Shown: positions 21,018 through 32,818, counted from the stretch's first letter. The stretch is DNA of 64,000 nucleotides from Triatoma infestans (GCA_011037195.1 JAAEAF010014808.1:62001-126000), one strand, 5' to 3'. Numbers and translations are program-made. Notes: generated by a model not told the origin, from the sequence alone.

Positions 21018-22092
21018 ACTACTACTACTACTACATACTAAATGGCACTACAGCCCTAGTTGGGCCTGGGCCTCCTCCAAAAAGAATTGCCAATCTTGTC
21101 GATCTTCGGCTTTTCTTCTCCATCCTCTTGTACCCAGCTCCTGAGCCGTCCTCTACAACATCCAGCCACCTTAGCCTCGGTCTTCCTCTTAATCTTCTTC
21201 CTCCAGACCTTCCTGCCATCATCCTTTTGGGTAGTCTGGCTTGTGGCATTCTCTGCACATGACCAGGCCCCCGGAATCTTCCTTTCTCAATGAAAGCCAC
21301 TAAACTGGGTTCCTCAAATAACTCAGAAAGCTCCGTATTTTTTTTTTTTTTTTTTTTTTAATTTAAGGCGTCCTCAACATCTGTGGTTATTTGCGCCGGG
21401 AGCCTTCTCAGTGCACTGCCGGCCTCCGGACAGAGTTCTCTCGTTATAGACATATTACGAATTCTCCAGTTTCTATTTTCGTTGACCGGTCCAAAAACGT
21501 TTCTCAGTGCTTTCCCTGACACTCGGTATCATCTCACTCCTTCTCATCAATACCCAGCTCTCACTTCCATACGCGATGACGGGTCTAACAATCATCCTGA
21601 AACGACAATCTTAGCTGCACCAGAGAGTGACCTGAAGCTTAGTACTCTATTTAAAGCAAAAAGGCATCTACTGCCTGCTGCTATCCTTGCTTTGATTTCG
21701 GCTTCTACATCATTCTCCTCAGTTAGTAAAGCTAAGTATTTGAAACTTTTGTGGCGTCGGAAATTGTGCCTATTAATCTGCACTCTGTTTTCCCTACTTC
21801 CGAGTTCTTGAAGTCATCATATATTCAGTCTTGTTTTGATTAATACTCAGGCCAGTATATGCTGCTGCTATTTCCAGCTCTTGCAGTGCGCCGGATAAGG
21901 AGGGTAAGGTGCGCGCTGTGAGAATCTTGTCGTCCGCGTATGCCATATGTTGTTGCGTCATCCTGTTGTATATTGTTTCGCCCTTGTTTGTTCGGATGGC
22001 TCTTATCGCTTTTTCGAGGGCTAGAATGAATAGGATGGCAGGGGACAATGGGTCTTCCTGTGTCAGACCACCTGTAAACCTGGAACTCATCA
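21018..22092 (-). mobile_element. RTE-like non-LTR retrotransposon, 5'-truncated
   Basis: Minus strand. The N-terminal surviving part is RT: FTGGLTQEDPLSPAILFILA (about 22020-22080; E replaces the usual G of GLTQGD), then QQHMAYADDKIL (the catalytic YADD box, about 21930-21965). Next LSINQNKTEYMMTSRTRK, then NRHNFRRHKSFKYLALLTEE, and at the C-terminus GRFRGPGHVQRMPQARLPKR and RRLRGRPRLRWLDVVEDGSG (about 21150-21280). The 3' end carries a TAG-repeat tail. An 18-bp duplication GACACTATTACAATACTT at 21000-21017 and 22093-22110 fixes both ends at 1075 bp. A SINE2 body is nested inside. Frames are broken. Confidence 0.85.
21338..21451 (-). mobile_element. SINE2 body fragment nested in the RTE-like element
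   Basis: Long T-run (A-tail on the minus strand) at 21338-21359, then on the minus strand the SINE2 end TGCGCTGAGAAGG-like block read from GAGCCTTCTCAGTGCACTG and CCGGCCTCCGGACAGAG, stopping at CGTTATAGAC. It splits the RTE-like coding region between GEFVI and ELSELFEEP. The tRNA head is absent (5' truncation). Confidence 0.7.
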
Positions 22093-22140
22093 GACACTAT
22101 TACAATACTTCCTCTTTATTACGGGTAAGAGACAATAAAT

Positions 22141-23384
22141 GATGTTAATAAATATTTGATAATAATAGAAGTAATATTCAAGAGTTATAAATTCCAATTT
22201 CTGTGCTTATTTAAGAAGAGAAACTTCCATATAATCTGAATGATGAATTATTTTCTATGTAATGTAACTTGATTTAAAATTATGGAGAACAAAATTAAAA
22301 AAAATAAATAAATAAATAAATAAAAACATAAATTATCATTATGTTTAATGATTATTATTTAACCTTTAAAATTTTTAAAAAACAAGTGCTATAGCCTTGT
22401 TTATTAATAGTTTAGTTTTACCATTTTAAGAAAACAAGTCAAAAAAAAAAAAAAAAATTAAAAAATCAAAAATTCTTTGATTTTTATAAATATTTATTTA
22501 AATTTTTATATCTCATCATTATAGTAAAATTTATGTGCTATTCATTAAAATTACTATTAAAAAAAAAAACACAAACAAAAAAAAACAGCTGAAAATTACT
22601 GTGAATCCCTTTGGGTGTTATCCAAATATTACCTGATGATTAAATTAGAATAGTAACGCACCACTTTTTTTGGTATATCTTACTTAACTAACGATAAGTT
22701 ATTTACAAAGATCAGCTAAAGTTAGATAAATGTTATTGCTGACATTAAGATAAAATATTGAAAAGTTTTTAAAAGTTATTACTTTATTTATTACTAGATT
22801 TTATAATAGTACGTTTCTAATTTAATATTATTAATTAATTTTTATCTGTCAATTATGGTAATTGAATAGTTTTTATTATCATTTTCTCATATTGCTGTTA
22901 TACGATGCTGCCCAGTTTTCACCGGAAATAAATGTTGACATACTCAAATGTGGCATAATAATAAAAAAGAAAAAGTTTTTAATGAGAACAAATATCTCAA
23001 GAACCAAAAAAAAAAAGTCATAAGATGTTTAAACTTGATATCAATTTAGGATTTACCACCATATTTGACCATATAGATTTCGGTGAAAATCCCAAATAAC
23101 GGCTCAATGATTTTCATTAATCTTCGCATACTAACAACAGATATAAAGGCCTATCACTTTTAATTTGAAACATTTTTTTCAGGGAAAATTTCATTTTTAG
23201 ACGATTCTGAAGAGATGCCAACTATAATAAGCTTTCATCTTGGAGAGTACGACATTTCATTGCCAACAGAATAAATACGTATTCCTATATAAGTACATAT
23301 TTAATGCATAGCCAGTCCATTGCAAGTTTTAAGAAAATTGGTTAACCAAATTTGAGACTTTGTATAATTCGATTTTTTTATGAC
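22141..23384. other. AT-rich interval with diverged HINE-like fragment
   Basis: Homopolymers to about 22900. About 22910-23330 shows weak HINE-like similarity (TTTTCACCGGAAATA; GAAACATTTTTTTCAGGGAA). No gene. Confidence 0.4.
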
Positions 23385-23812
23385 TTCTTTTACTTTCTCT
23401 TACTACCTTTGTAAGGAGGAAGTATTGTAATCGTGTCAAATTATCGATATCAACAATTTCACCGGAAATACCCGTTCTGAGGTCCCCCTCAGTCCAAAAA
23501 CAGTGGTTTTTAGAAATGGTGTGTGTGTGTGTGAAAAGCATAGCTCTAAAACAAAACAAAAAATCACAGAAAGTTCAAACTTGATATTACGTTTAGGTAT
23601 CACCATGGGACCGAACAAATAAGTTATGCGTCAAAATTGCTCAATCGAAAGTACCACTTTACTGAATGATTTTTTTTTTTTTTTACTTTTTTTTAAGATT
23701 TCCAACGATTTTCCTTAAACTTGTTTACATCAACTATACATAATTATGACCTACAATTAATGACTTGAAACATTTCTCTGGGAAAATATATTTAAGAGCA
23801 CTTTTTGGGCAG
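23385..23812 (-). mobile_element. HINE-like 3' part
   Basis: Minus-strand 3' end at TTTTACTTTCTCTTACTACC with GTAAGGAGGAAGTATTGTAA; it includes the TG tract (about 23520-23534) and the ATCACCATGGGA block. It stops at the RTE-like scrap at 23812. Confidence 0.6.
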
Positions 23813-23991
23813 AGAATGCCAGAAGATAGACTACCCAAAAGGCAGGAAGGCCGGGAGGAAGAAGATGAAGAGGAAGAGCGAGGCTGAGGTGGCTGGATGT
23901 TGTAGAGGACGACCTCCGGAAGCTGGGTACAAGAGGATGGAGAAGAAAAGACGAAGATCGACAAGATTGGCACTTCTTTTTGGAGGAGTGT
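23812..23991 (+). mobile_element. RTE-like retrotransposon C-terminal scrap
   Basis: Same family as 21018-22092. A frame reads RRRSTRLALLFGG and YKRMEKK, matching YKRMEKKSRRSTRLAILFGG there, with frameshifts upstream (RECQKIDYPKG against HVQRMPQARLPK). Only about 60 codons survive. The downstream host sequence (GTCTAAAATTTTCGATATTG) matches the flank of the 21 kb copy. Confidence 0.75.
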
Positions 23992-25764
23992 CAAAGTATA
24001 GTCTAAAATTTTCGATATTGAGTTTTCACCCGAAATATACGTTTTGAGGTTCCCTGAGTCCGGAAAATGGTCACTTTATGTGTGCTTGTTTATTTATGTA
24101 TGTAAACCAGCATAATACAAAAATGAAAAAATCGCAGAGAGTTTAAACTTGATATTCATTCAGTTTAGATATCACCATGGGATCCGGACACTACGACGTT
24201 ACAGGTCCAAGATTCCTCTACCGGAAGTATACCACTTTACTGAATCTTCTTTTCACTTTTTTGCGATTTTCTTTAAACCTTGGTATATCAACTATGAGCT
24301 ATAATTTTTATTTGAAATATTTCTCTGGGGTGGGGTCAAGTTTTCTTTTAAAGTGTAATTTTTCAGTTTATTACACAATTGTATCATATAAATAATATTA
24401 ATTAGAATTAAATATGTTGTTGTAATTTCGAGTTTGAAAAATCTCGGATGACCGGAAGTGCGTTTTTTACAGAAAAGTATTTTTACGGCTCCAACGATTT
24501 TCTTTAAACTGATTCAAAGAGCTATAACTTTTTTTTTGGAACATTTTTCCAGGTAAAGTCATTTAAAGGGGTTTATAGGGTATGGTTGGGGTAATGTTTT
24601 CCACTAATGTACTATCTTAGTTGATTAACAATTCTACCATCTATGCAATATTAATTACACATAAATAGATTGCCAAAATTCCATGTTTCATGCAAATCAG
24701 TAAAACCGGAAGTGCATTTTTAGTAGAAAGTATGTTTCAGTTCGCTGCTACTTTCTCTAAAACGGCTCCAACGATTTTCTTTAAACTAGTAACGTGAACT
24801 ACCCATTTATATGCACAGTTATAAGCATACAACTTTTATTTGAAACATTTCTCCTAGTAGAGTCATTTAAGGGAGCTCTTGGGGGCGGGATGGGGTTATG
24901 TTTTCCTTAAGGTGCTACCATTGTTGATTATTCAATTCTAGAGAATAGAATAGAAACGGGGGGGGGGGTCGAGCCTCATTCCACTGCGACCTACAAATCG
25001 AGGTCTATTGTGGATCCCCTTACGTTACAGAACAGCCCCCAGCCTTGCCCTCCTAATCAGACCTAGCAAAGCTGAGAGCAGCTCCATCATGAAGCTTCCA
25101 GCTTCGGGATTGCCCGTCCTCAATTGAAGAAACCTAATCCTCGGCAGGCCGGCGCACTCACAAAAGATGTGGGCCGGGGTCTCCTCCCCTACCTTGCAGA
25201 ATCGGCATACCGCACTATCCAAGGTGGTGCAAGTTGTAGGTGGTGCATGTGTCTGTTCAGCCTACAATGCCCTGTTAGTAGACGCACAATTAGCCTTATA
25301 TCCCTTCGGGTCTGGCTCAGTAGGTCTCTGGCAAATTTAGGCAAATGTCTTTTGATGAAAAGCTTTGCCTGCCTCTGTCCTGGTGTTCCCTCCCACCAAG
25401 GCCGACGCTGTTCTTCTACCCAACCCTTGATAGAAGTTTGAATGAGGCTCCTGGTCAAGCCGCAGAAGTGTTCGGGGCCTATAAAGGTATCCTGCGATCC
25501 CTCCCTCGCATTCAATTCTAACATCTAAACAAAATTTATAGATTGCCATTTATTAGAAATAAATAGATTCCAAAATTCCGAGTTTTAAGAAAATTAGTAA
25601 ACAGGAAGTGCGTTTTTACTGAACAGTTTTTCAGTTTTTGCTGTTTTCTCCATAATAACACTGACGAATTTCATTAAATTTGGTATAATAACTATAAAAA
25701 TTGTCAATCGCAGTTTTGCAAACTGTAGTAAGTGAAAGTTGTGTGAGTGTTTCATACCAGATTT
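23992..25764 (-). mobile_element. HINE-like element, long copy interrupted by retro-C
   Basis: Minus-strand element from CACACAACTTTCACTTACTA (about 25725-25750) to GAAAATTTTAGAC at 23992. It has several internal ~0.34 kb units. It matches the 19669-22140 copy especially well around GGATCCGGACACTACGACGT. A retro-C fragment with its duplication interrupts it at 24941-25509. Confidence 0.65.
24941..25509 (-). mobile_element. Retro-C copy 1: 5'-truncated non-LTR element
   Basis: Minus-strand frames: AREGSQDTFIGPEHFCGLTR (just after RNase H), WVEEQRRPWWEGTPGQRQAK, then after a frameshift RRDIRLIVRLLTGHCRLNRH and the knuckle CRFCKVGEETPAHIFCEC, ending GLIRRARLGAVL (about 25025). The 3' UTR has a C-run and a tail of ATTCT repeats. 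An 11-bp duplication ATTCAATTCTA at 24930-24940 and 25510-25520 fixes the element at 569 bp. It is very similar to 47285-48213, which is longer at the 5' end. Confidence 0.9.
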
Positions 25765-25952
25765 ACCAGATTGTCACATTCAAGTACTAGCTTTTCCAGT
25801 ACTGAGAACCAATGCAATAAAAAGAGTGGATAAAGGTGTTTCATACAAATCCGTTAATGGATTTTGTCTAAATCTATACTGTCAGATGCGGTACCTAAAC
25901 GGAATATCAGGTTTGAGCGCTTCCTGCTGTCTTTCGTTTTTGTGATATTTTC

Positions 25953-26004
<52 letters not shown>

Positions 26005-26096
26005 ACCATTCGCTAAAAAATTTACTTCTGGTAAAAATGTAATTTTCAAAAAATACAACACGATTCGTAATACTTCCTGTTATAAGTAGGAAGTAA
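25765..26096 (+). mobile_element. HINE-like 3' fragment with (CA)n
   Basis: From about 25880 it carries GGTACCTAAACGGAATATCA, a long (CA)n at 25954-25998, the CCATTCGCTAAAAA block and the TACTTCCTGTTATAAGTAGG hairpin end. The first ~100 bp are unclassified. Confidence 0.55.
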
Positions 26097-27567
26097 AAAG
26101 AGAACTGACGAAAATCTCATCCATATTTGTTACCATAATTATTGCTTTCAAAGAAGTAACTTATTTTATTCAATTATACCGTACTGATTTCCGGTTCCAA
26201 TTTCAGTAATTTCCTTTTTGACTTGATATTGCCATATTGTATGTATACGACCTTTCTGTATCTCTTTTGTTGAACCATAACATATGTTTTTTTGTTTTGC
26301 CATATTTTTTTTAGTAGGTTAGTGAGATATTTAAAAAGTTTCCATGCAACCGGAGATGGTTGACCAAATGTGTTTCCAACAGTTACCGCTCATAATTACT
26401 TAGTAAATATATAGAATACGTATTTTAGTACGTCATATGTTTAAATGTTGCATGCATTCTTAAGAATAGATGGCTTTTATTTTTATTTCTTTTATACATA
26501 ACATGCGTTTGTGTTTGTGAAACAAGCTCTCTTATATAAAACTAAGATTAAAACTTAATGACCGGATATATTATTTTTATGTTATATTTATTTATCTACT
26601 TGGAAACGCAATCATCATGGATTTAAAAAAAAACAAAAACAGACTAATTCTTACAAAACAATTCACCAAGTGTTTTTGAATTACCTCTAATGCAACTGAC
26701 AAACAAAACACACACACACATGATTCTGCTTTATATTTATATATATATAAACATAAAAAAGAAAGAATGAAAAAGCCTTTCGTGATCAAACAACCAAACG
26801 GGCATCGATCCAACTTAACTAAGTTAAAAGTTGTAATCTTCCATGGTTGAAATCGGGTCATGCTACCCGGCCGAGAATGTACCTTAAAATGACTTTTCTT
26901 TCGTATTTTATCATACAATCTTTTTTTTTTTTTTTCATACTGTTATTTGTTATTAGCTATTGTAATTAATAAACCAGATGCGATTTATTGAAGATGATGT
27001 CTTGTCCACCCTACATTTCTGGACAAGGAAATTACTTAGGTTTTTTTTAAATTCATTTTTACACTTTTCTACATAAGTTTTGTAATGTTTTGTGCTTACT
27101 AGTATATAATTAATTGTAATGTAGCGCGACTTTTGTGGGCTTGGATAGAGATAAACATAGAAGAGAAAAGCAAACTGATTGTATACTGATATATTAACTG
27201 AAAACGACTTGACAGAATTGAAAATAGAAATACGGGAAGCATGTGTAGAAATGACTGACTGAAAACTACCAGAGTGTTTAGTGACGGTGAAGTTTTCTTG
27301 AAGACTGTGTATACAAGACAAGATGTTCAGCCTAGCCCTTATTTTATACATGTATAAACTTTCCCTACTTCTCCGTCTCCCTCCTAGGCATTGAGGTAGG
27401 CAGATCTTGATCTCTGCCCTATGGTCGATAATTTGAATAGCTTGTCGTTAAGCGATGAGATGCGTTATTCTCATGTGACGTATTGTGACATAGCGTGGGC
27501 TGAATCAAGCGAATTTCCATAAAGTTTTTGACTGCAAGCAAGAAAACGCCGCTGGTAATCCAATACA

Positions 27568-27570
<3 letters not shown>
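26097..27570. other. AT-rich interval, nothing recognised
   Basis: Minus-strand open frames at 26592-26918 and 26953-27351 show no known motif or convincing splice context. A host exon cannot be excluded but is not supported. Confidence 0.4.
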
Positions 27571-27612
<42 letters not shown>

Positions 27613-27650
27613 TAATATAATAATAATAATAATAATAAATAATATAAATA
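27571..27650. repeat. (ATA)n microsatellite
   Basis: About 80 bp of imperfect AAT/ATA triplets directly upstream of a SINE2 body. A second AAT run (about 27811-27832) follows the SINE. Confidence 0.9.
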
Positions 27651-27655
27651 ATATA

Positions 27656-27812
27656 GCTACCCTTAGATTTTCTCTTCCTAGGAGCCCCTACAGCTACTGT
27701 CCGGTGATGGACAGTGTTGTCTGTAACGGGAGAACACTGTCCGGAGGCAGGCAGTGCACTGAGAAGGCTCCGGGCGCAAATGACCTCAGATGTTGAGACG
27801 CCTTAAATTAAT
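27656..27812 (+). mobile_element. SINE2 body copy
   Basis: Has CTAGGAGCCCCTACAGCTAC, CTGTCCGGTGATGGACAGTG, GGAGGCAGGCAGTGCACTGA, GAAGGCTCCGGGCGC and ends GACGCCTTAAATTA with an AAT tail. The tRNA-like head is missing. GGAGCC near the start and GGCTCC near the end can pair, giving a hairpin with a further CACTGTCC / GGACAGTG arm. Confidence 0.75.
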
Positions 27813-28213
27813 AATAATAATAATAATAATAATAGTCTTTATTATCAGTAATTACAATAAAGACTATCAACAACTAGTCGGCGACCATCCGCATGGAAGC
27901 CTTTCGTTCATAACTTACATTCTTACAAAATAAATTAGGATATAAGAAAATTATGAAAAATGAAAGAATGAATAATTAAAATTAAACATACGAGATAGAA
28001 ATGCGTAATCAAAGAAGAAAATAGTAACTGAAGGTATACTTTTGAACATGCTCAAATATAATAACAGATAATATTTATTTAAATATGTATATATACATAT
28101 ATACACAAAGGTGGTTAATAAGATTGTGTGATAATTAATTAATATTGTAGTTTTTTAAACTGCGATGTTGTTAATTATATGGCTTGTTTCATACTAATCT
28201 TATGTCTTGTCCA

Positions 28214-28303
28214 GTAAGTGGGTCGCGGCGATGAGCGCAGAAGGGTCTGGGCGAGAGCCCGCCTGAAGCTGTCACTGATGCAGATCTTGATGGTAGTAGC
28301 GAA
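28214..28303 (+). pseudogene. 28S rRNA fragment
   Basis: About 90 bp match a conserved part of the animal 28S rRNA as I remember it: GTCGCGGCGATGAGCG, GGGTCTGGGCGAGAGCCCGC, then GATGCAGATCTTGATGGTAG and TAGC. Conserved 28S reads GCAGATCTTGGTGGTAGTAG, so a G-to-A change is visible. Flanks are AT-rich and not ribosomal, so this is a dispersed scrap rather than part of an rDNA unit. The rest of 28S is absent. Confidence 0.75.
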
Positions 28304-29499
28304 TTAAAAGGAGATTAATATTTAGATATTTATTTACGAAAATGTGAACAAAAAAATATATTTAATAGAAAGGTTGTCCACTTGATGATCAAGAAACAAA
28401 CAGAATTCAATGTATACCTGAAATATCAACTATAAATTAGTAATATACTAAAAAAAGGAAAACAAAATTAAAAAAGAAAAGGAAAAACTGTAAATAAAGA
28501 AAATTCATTTGTTTAATAGGATAAAAATAAACAAATTAAATTTATGAGCGAATGAGATGTGATAAAAAAAAGGTCATTAGGAAATTAAATTCTGCATTAA
28601 ATTCTATTTATTAAATTGTAGCTATTTTATAATTAATTTAATACTAATTAATTTAAATATTTTAATCTAAGTTCATTAAAAAAAAGAAATGGACAGCTTC
28701 TATCAGCTTCTTGGGAAAGTTACTGTAGGGAAGGGATGCGATTCGTGAAATTATGTTCACGATGATGTTAAATTGTAATGTTTAAAATCAATAAATCACT
28801 TTTGGGCTTTATGATCCAAATACTTTTCTTTCATATTATTATTATACATAAACCTAATTATTATAATTTTTATGGTCAAAGTTTAATTCTTCTTTAAATA
28901 TTTGTTGATTTCTGTGCTCGATCAATATATTATCAATAAAAAATATCTTCTAAACAATTACGTATATTTTTTTTTTTTAATTGAAATTTCCAATTACCCA
29001 TATTTTCAATTGACATGTTCACAGTTATAGTGTGTTTGATTATCGAAGATTTTTTAGGTCATTATACCAAAAAATGTTTTGTCCATTAATTCTTTTGTTA
29101 ATACACATGGGTTAAAAATTACTATTCCTTGAAAGCTAGCTAATTTTTAATACATAAAATTTAAATGTATTCTTAATGTATAGATAAAAATATGTGTTGT
29201 ATTTATGTATAGATACATTAAATATGTGACTTTTATTAAGAAAAATTTATGCAGCTTCCTTCCACTTCTTTCATCATTTTACTTCCCCACCCACACATGC
29301 ACCCTCCGTAACACATTACTGCCCTAGAAACTATATTAAATACATTTCTCTTCGCAAACATATTTTTTCATTATCCATTTTTTTTAAGCTTAGCTTGAAA
29401 ATGTGGTTTAAAACTTAATTAAACCTAGATATTTGTACTTATTATATTAATAATTTGAATTAATTATTCCCCAAAATTTTCATTTTTCAATCTTTAAAG
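28304..29499. other. AT-rich interval, nothing recognised
   Basis: Very AT-rich with homopolymers; no coding signal or repeat boundary seen. Confidence 0.45.
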
Positions 29500-29957
29500 G
29501 TCTTCCGCCATTTCGTAATATTTGAGATTTAACTAAATTAAATTTTAAATTCCCCCTTTTTTTCTAAAATACCGTAGCCAGAATAACCAAGTCATCTAGT
29601 ATTACTGGGTAAGCATAATGTTCGTGTTAGATTTTAGAATTTTGAGCTAGCATCGGAAAATACTGAGAATTGAATATAATTTTTCTTTGATTAGTCTTTG
29701 TTAATTAAATAATGACGGATATGGGTATCTATTTCTGTAAGCTGGTGAGGTTGTTTGACAATAGTTGACGACAGTTTCGGAAGTCAACTCTATCATGTGG
29801 TTTCATTTACATGATAGCCCATAATTTTAATGAAGAAATGGACTAGCTGAGTGAACTCTGCCCTGCATTTTCTACAATCTGAACAGCTTTAGACAATCGG
29901 AGCAGCTGTTTGCCTTTGTTAGTGATATATTGATAAAGTGGAAAGAACAGCTGGCGT
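29500..29957 (+). repeat. Repeat F, copy 1
   Basis: A ~455-bp block starting TCTTCCGCCATTTCGTAATA and ending near GATAAAGTGGAAAGAACAGC. A direct copy is at 32371-32818. It contains TAATGACGGATATGGGTATC and GCTGGTGAGGTTGTTTGACA. No coding capacity or terminal inverted repeat seen; class unknown. Confidence 0.8.
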
Positions 29958-30159
29958 TTGATGAAGCAACTTTTATTGTAGATTAAGATGGATTCAAAGA
30001 AAATTATCCTAGTAAAAACTGTGTGATTACCTTTATGAATATAGAGAGAGTTGCAATTGCAAGTGGATTTATTCTTTTAAAAATTGAATAAGAATTTGTT
30101 CTCCTGGCTCAAAAGTCATGGTTGATAATGATATCAGTAAAATTATAAAAAAAAAAAAA

Positions 30160-30966
30160 TCTGGTGTTCATTAAAAATCTGGTGTGGATCTTTAAATACT
30201 CACACAACTTTCTCTTACTCCAGTTTTCAAAATTGTAATTGGCAAATTTTATAGTTAATGTACCAAATTTAATGAATTCGTCAAAGCTGAAAAAAATGTT
30301 CGGTAAAAACCACTTCCTGTCAACTAATTTTCTTGAAACTCCAATTTCGGCCATCTATTTATTTCTAACTAATTTTGTTCGGATGATAGAATTGTATAAT
30401 CAACCATGACAGCACTTTAGAGAAAAACATACCCCACCCCTCTAAAAGTGCCCTTAAATGAATTTTCTCAGAGAAATATTTTAAATAAAAGTTGTATATC
30501 TTTGTATGTGTAGTTTATATACGAAGCTTCAAGAAAATCGTCGGAGCTATTATTGAGAAAATCGCGAAAATTGAAAAAAATCATTTTAGTAAAGTGGTAA
30601 AATAAGCGCACTTCCGGTCATCAGATTTTTTTTTTATACTCGGAATTTCTACTACATATCTAATTCTAATTAACATTATTTAGATGACAGAATTGTCTAA
30701 TAAACTGAAATAGCACTTTAAAGGAAACTGTAATCCCACTCCTCCCCCGGAAGTGCGCCCTTAAATGCATTTTTCCCGAGAAATGTTTCAAATAAAAGTT
30801 GTAGCTCAAATTGTGTGTGTGTAGTTGATGTAAGAATTTCAAGAAAATCGTTAGAGCCATTTTTGAGAAAATAGCAAAAAAGTAAAAAAAAAAAAACAAA
30901 AAAACACTAGTAAAGTGGTACTTCCGGTTGAGGAATATTGACATATAACGTACTCTCAGATCCCAT

Positions 30967-31010
<44 letters not shown>

Positions 31011-31140
31011 CCATTTGCTAAAAACTTCTTTTTTGGTGGACTCAGGGGACCTCAAAACGGTTATTTCCGGTAAAAACTCGATATCGAAAATTTGACATGA
31101 TAATAATACTTCCTCTTCCTAGGAGTAAGATAAAATAAAA
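30160..31140 (+). mobile_element. HINE-like element, near full length
   Basis: 5' end duplicated locally (TCTGGTGTTCATTAAAAATC then TCTGGTGTGG), followed by CACACAACTTTCTCTTACTC. Three internal units carry CACTTCC(G/T)G blocks at about 30320, 30610 and 30920. It has a (CA)n at 30966-31004, the ATTTCCGGTAAAAACTCGAT block and the hairpin TCCTCTTCCTAGGAGTAAGA. Good reference copy for the family. Confidence 0.7.
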
Positions 31141-31946
31141 ATAATAATAATAAGAGCTATTATATTATTATATCGAGTTATTATAAATTAAGCAGCCACA
31201 TAAAGCAAATATTTTGGCATCATGGCTTTTTTTGAGAAACAACTCCCTTGCCTTCCTGAGAACGATTCCATGACTCAGCTTTTTGCGATTTTCTCAAAAA
31301 TGACTCTAAGGATTTTTTCTCAACACTATCTATAGACATATAGCTCTAAAACTTCTATATGAAGTATTTTGCCAACAAAATAATATTTTGGGATTCTGAA
31401 GAAGCTGCAAAGTTAAACTTTCCTTAAAGTACTACAATAAAATAAATATACTTTTTATTGTAACTTTTAACTCTTTTTTTTGATTTAGAATGAACTGTAT
31501 TACATTAATTACAATAAGAGTCTAACGAACTTATTATTTTAATTACAATAATCCAGAGCCTAACGATGACGCCTTAATATATTATATTATGTTTAATAAA
31601 AAATTCTAACAATCTAAAGTTGTGGATAATACACAATGTAACATTAAAATATCTTCTTTAACTTGATAAGAGTTTCAAATGAAAGTAAAAGCCCCCTTAA
31701 CTGTTGGCTAAGGTTTAGGGCCAGTGGGTCACCAGGTACACAAAAAATGTTGACATGTTTAGTGTGGCTTACTTTACTACCTCTACCTAAACTTACCCAG
31801 TCACAGTCCCTTTCTAGCCCTTTCCGGTTCTTATGATAGTCTAAATGCTCGTGAAGTAATTTTATTTACATTTTATTCCAAGTCTCGAAACTGAAAGTAA
31901 CTTTTAATATATTTTTTTGAAACAATACTTTATTTAAAAAAAAAAA
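31141..31946. other. AT-rich interval, partly HINE-like
   Basis: About 31255-31420 has weak similarity to HINE-like internal units (TTTTGCGATTTTCTCAAAAA). Nothing else recognised. Confidence 0.4.
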
Positions 31947-32340
31947 AATCTGGTGTGAAACACTCACAAAAACTTTTCTCTTATTCCTGTTTACAAAATT
32001 GCAGTTGACAAATTTTTATAGTTAGTATACCAAATTCAATGGCTTTTATGGAGTTAATCGTGGAACTGAACAAAAATGTCGCGGAGAAATTGCATTTCCG
32101 GTTTACTAATTCCCTTGTAACTCGAAATTTGGGCAATCTATTTATTTCTAATTAATTTTGTTTAGATTATAGAATTGTATAATCAAATATGATAGCACTT
32201 TAGAGGAAACCACAATCCTATCCGTTCCCACAAAAGCCTGTTTAAATGAATTTACCCAAAGAAATGTTTGAAATAAAAGTTGTAGTAGGCCCGCAAAATT
32301 CTTGTAAAATTGTTGTGGGGGGGGGGGGATGTTTCAAATA
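31947..32340 (+). mobile_element. HINE-like 5' part
   Basis: Starts TCTGGTGTGAAACACTCACA, continues through one and a half internal units and stops at a G-run (32318-32328). Repeat F copy 2 follows. Confidence 0.6.
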
Positions 32341-32370
32341 AAAATGATAGAGTTCAATTTTACAGAAATG

Positions 32371-32818
32371 GTCTTCCGCCATTTCGTAATATTTGAGATT
32401 TAACTAAATTAAATTTTAAATTCCCCCTTTTTTTCTAAAATGCAGACGCCAGAATAACCAAGTCATCTACTATTACTGGGGAAGCATAATGTTCATGTTA
32501 GATTTTAGAATTGCATCGAAAATACTGAGAATTGAAAATAATTTTTCTTTGATTAGTCTTTGTTAATTAAATAATGACGGATATGGATATCTATTTCTGT
32601 AAGCTGGTGAGGTTGTTTGACAATAGTAGGCGATACAATAGTTTCGGAAGTCAAGTGTTTCATGTGGTTTCATTTACATGATAGCGCACAATTTTAATAA
32701 AGGAATGGACTAACGGAGTGAACTCTGTCTGTCCTGCTTTTTCTACAATCTGAACAGCTCCGGAGCAGCGTTTGTCTTTGTTATTGATATATTGATAAAG
32801 TGGAAAAAACAGCTAGGG
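32371..32818 (+). repeat. Repeat F, copy 2
   Basis: Direct copy of 29500-29957 with small deletions, e.g. around 32510 and 32760. The two copies lie 2.4 kb apart with a HINE-like element between them. Confidence 0.8.

Larger units (their letters stand above)
19669..22140 (+). mobile_element. HINE-like element split by Jockey and RTE-like insertions
   Basis: The 5' end (TCTGGTGTGAAACATCCACA) is at 19669. The element continues to about 19790, resumes at about 20441 after a Jockey relic, and runs to 21017. After the RTE-like insertion its terminal part (CCTCTTTATTACGGGTAAGA, GACAATAAAT) is at 22111-22140. The microsatellite is reduced to short CACACATACACACATA tracts (about 20912-20925). It is an inverted paralogue of 23992-25764. 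Confidence 0.65.

Noticed and set aside
26592..27351. Two minus-strand open frames of 108 and 132 codons as host exons
   Set aside because: Composition is AT-driven, no domain is recognisable and no consistent splice context links them; left as unsupported.
28190..28330. Complete rDNA unit or R1/R2 insertion site
   Set aside because: Only ~90 bp of 28S is present and flanks are non-ribosomal, so no rDNA array or site-specific insertion is supported.
29770..29815. Hammerhead-like string in repeat F (minus strand, CCGAAACTGTC preceded by ATGATAGAG)
   Set aside because: The CTGANGA box is absent in both copies and helix II is unclear; too weak to call.
30966..31006. CRISPR-like regular repeat
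   Set aside because: It is a (CA)n microsatellite belonging to a HINE-like copy; the genome is eukaryotic and no spacer structure exists.
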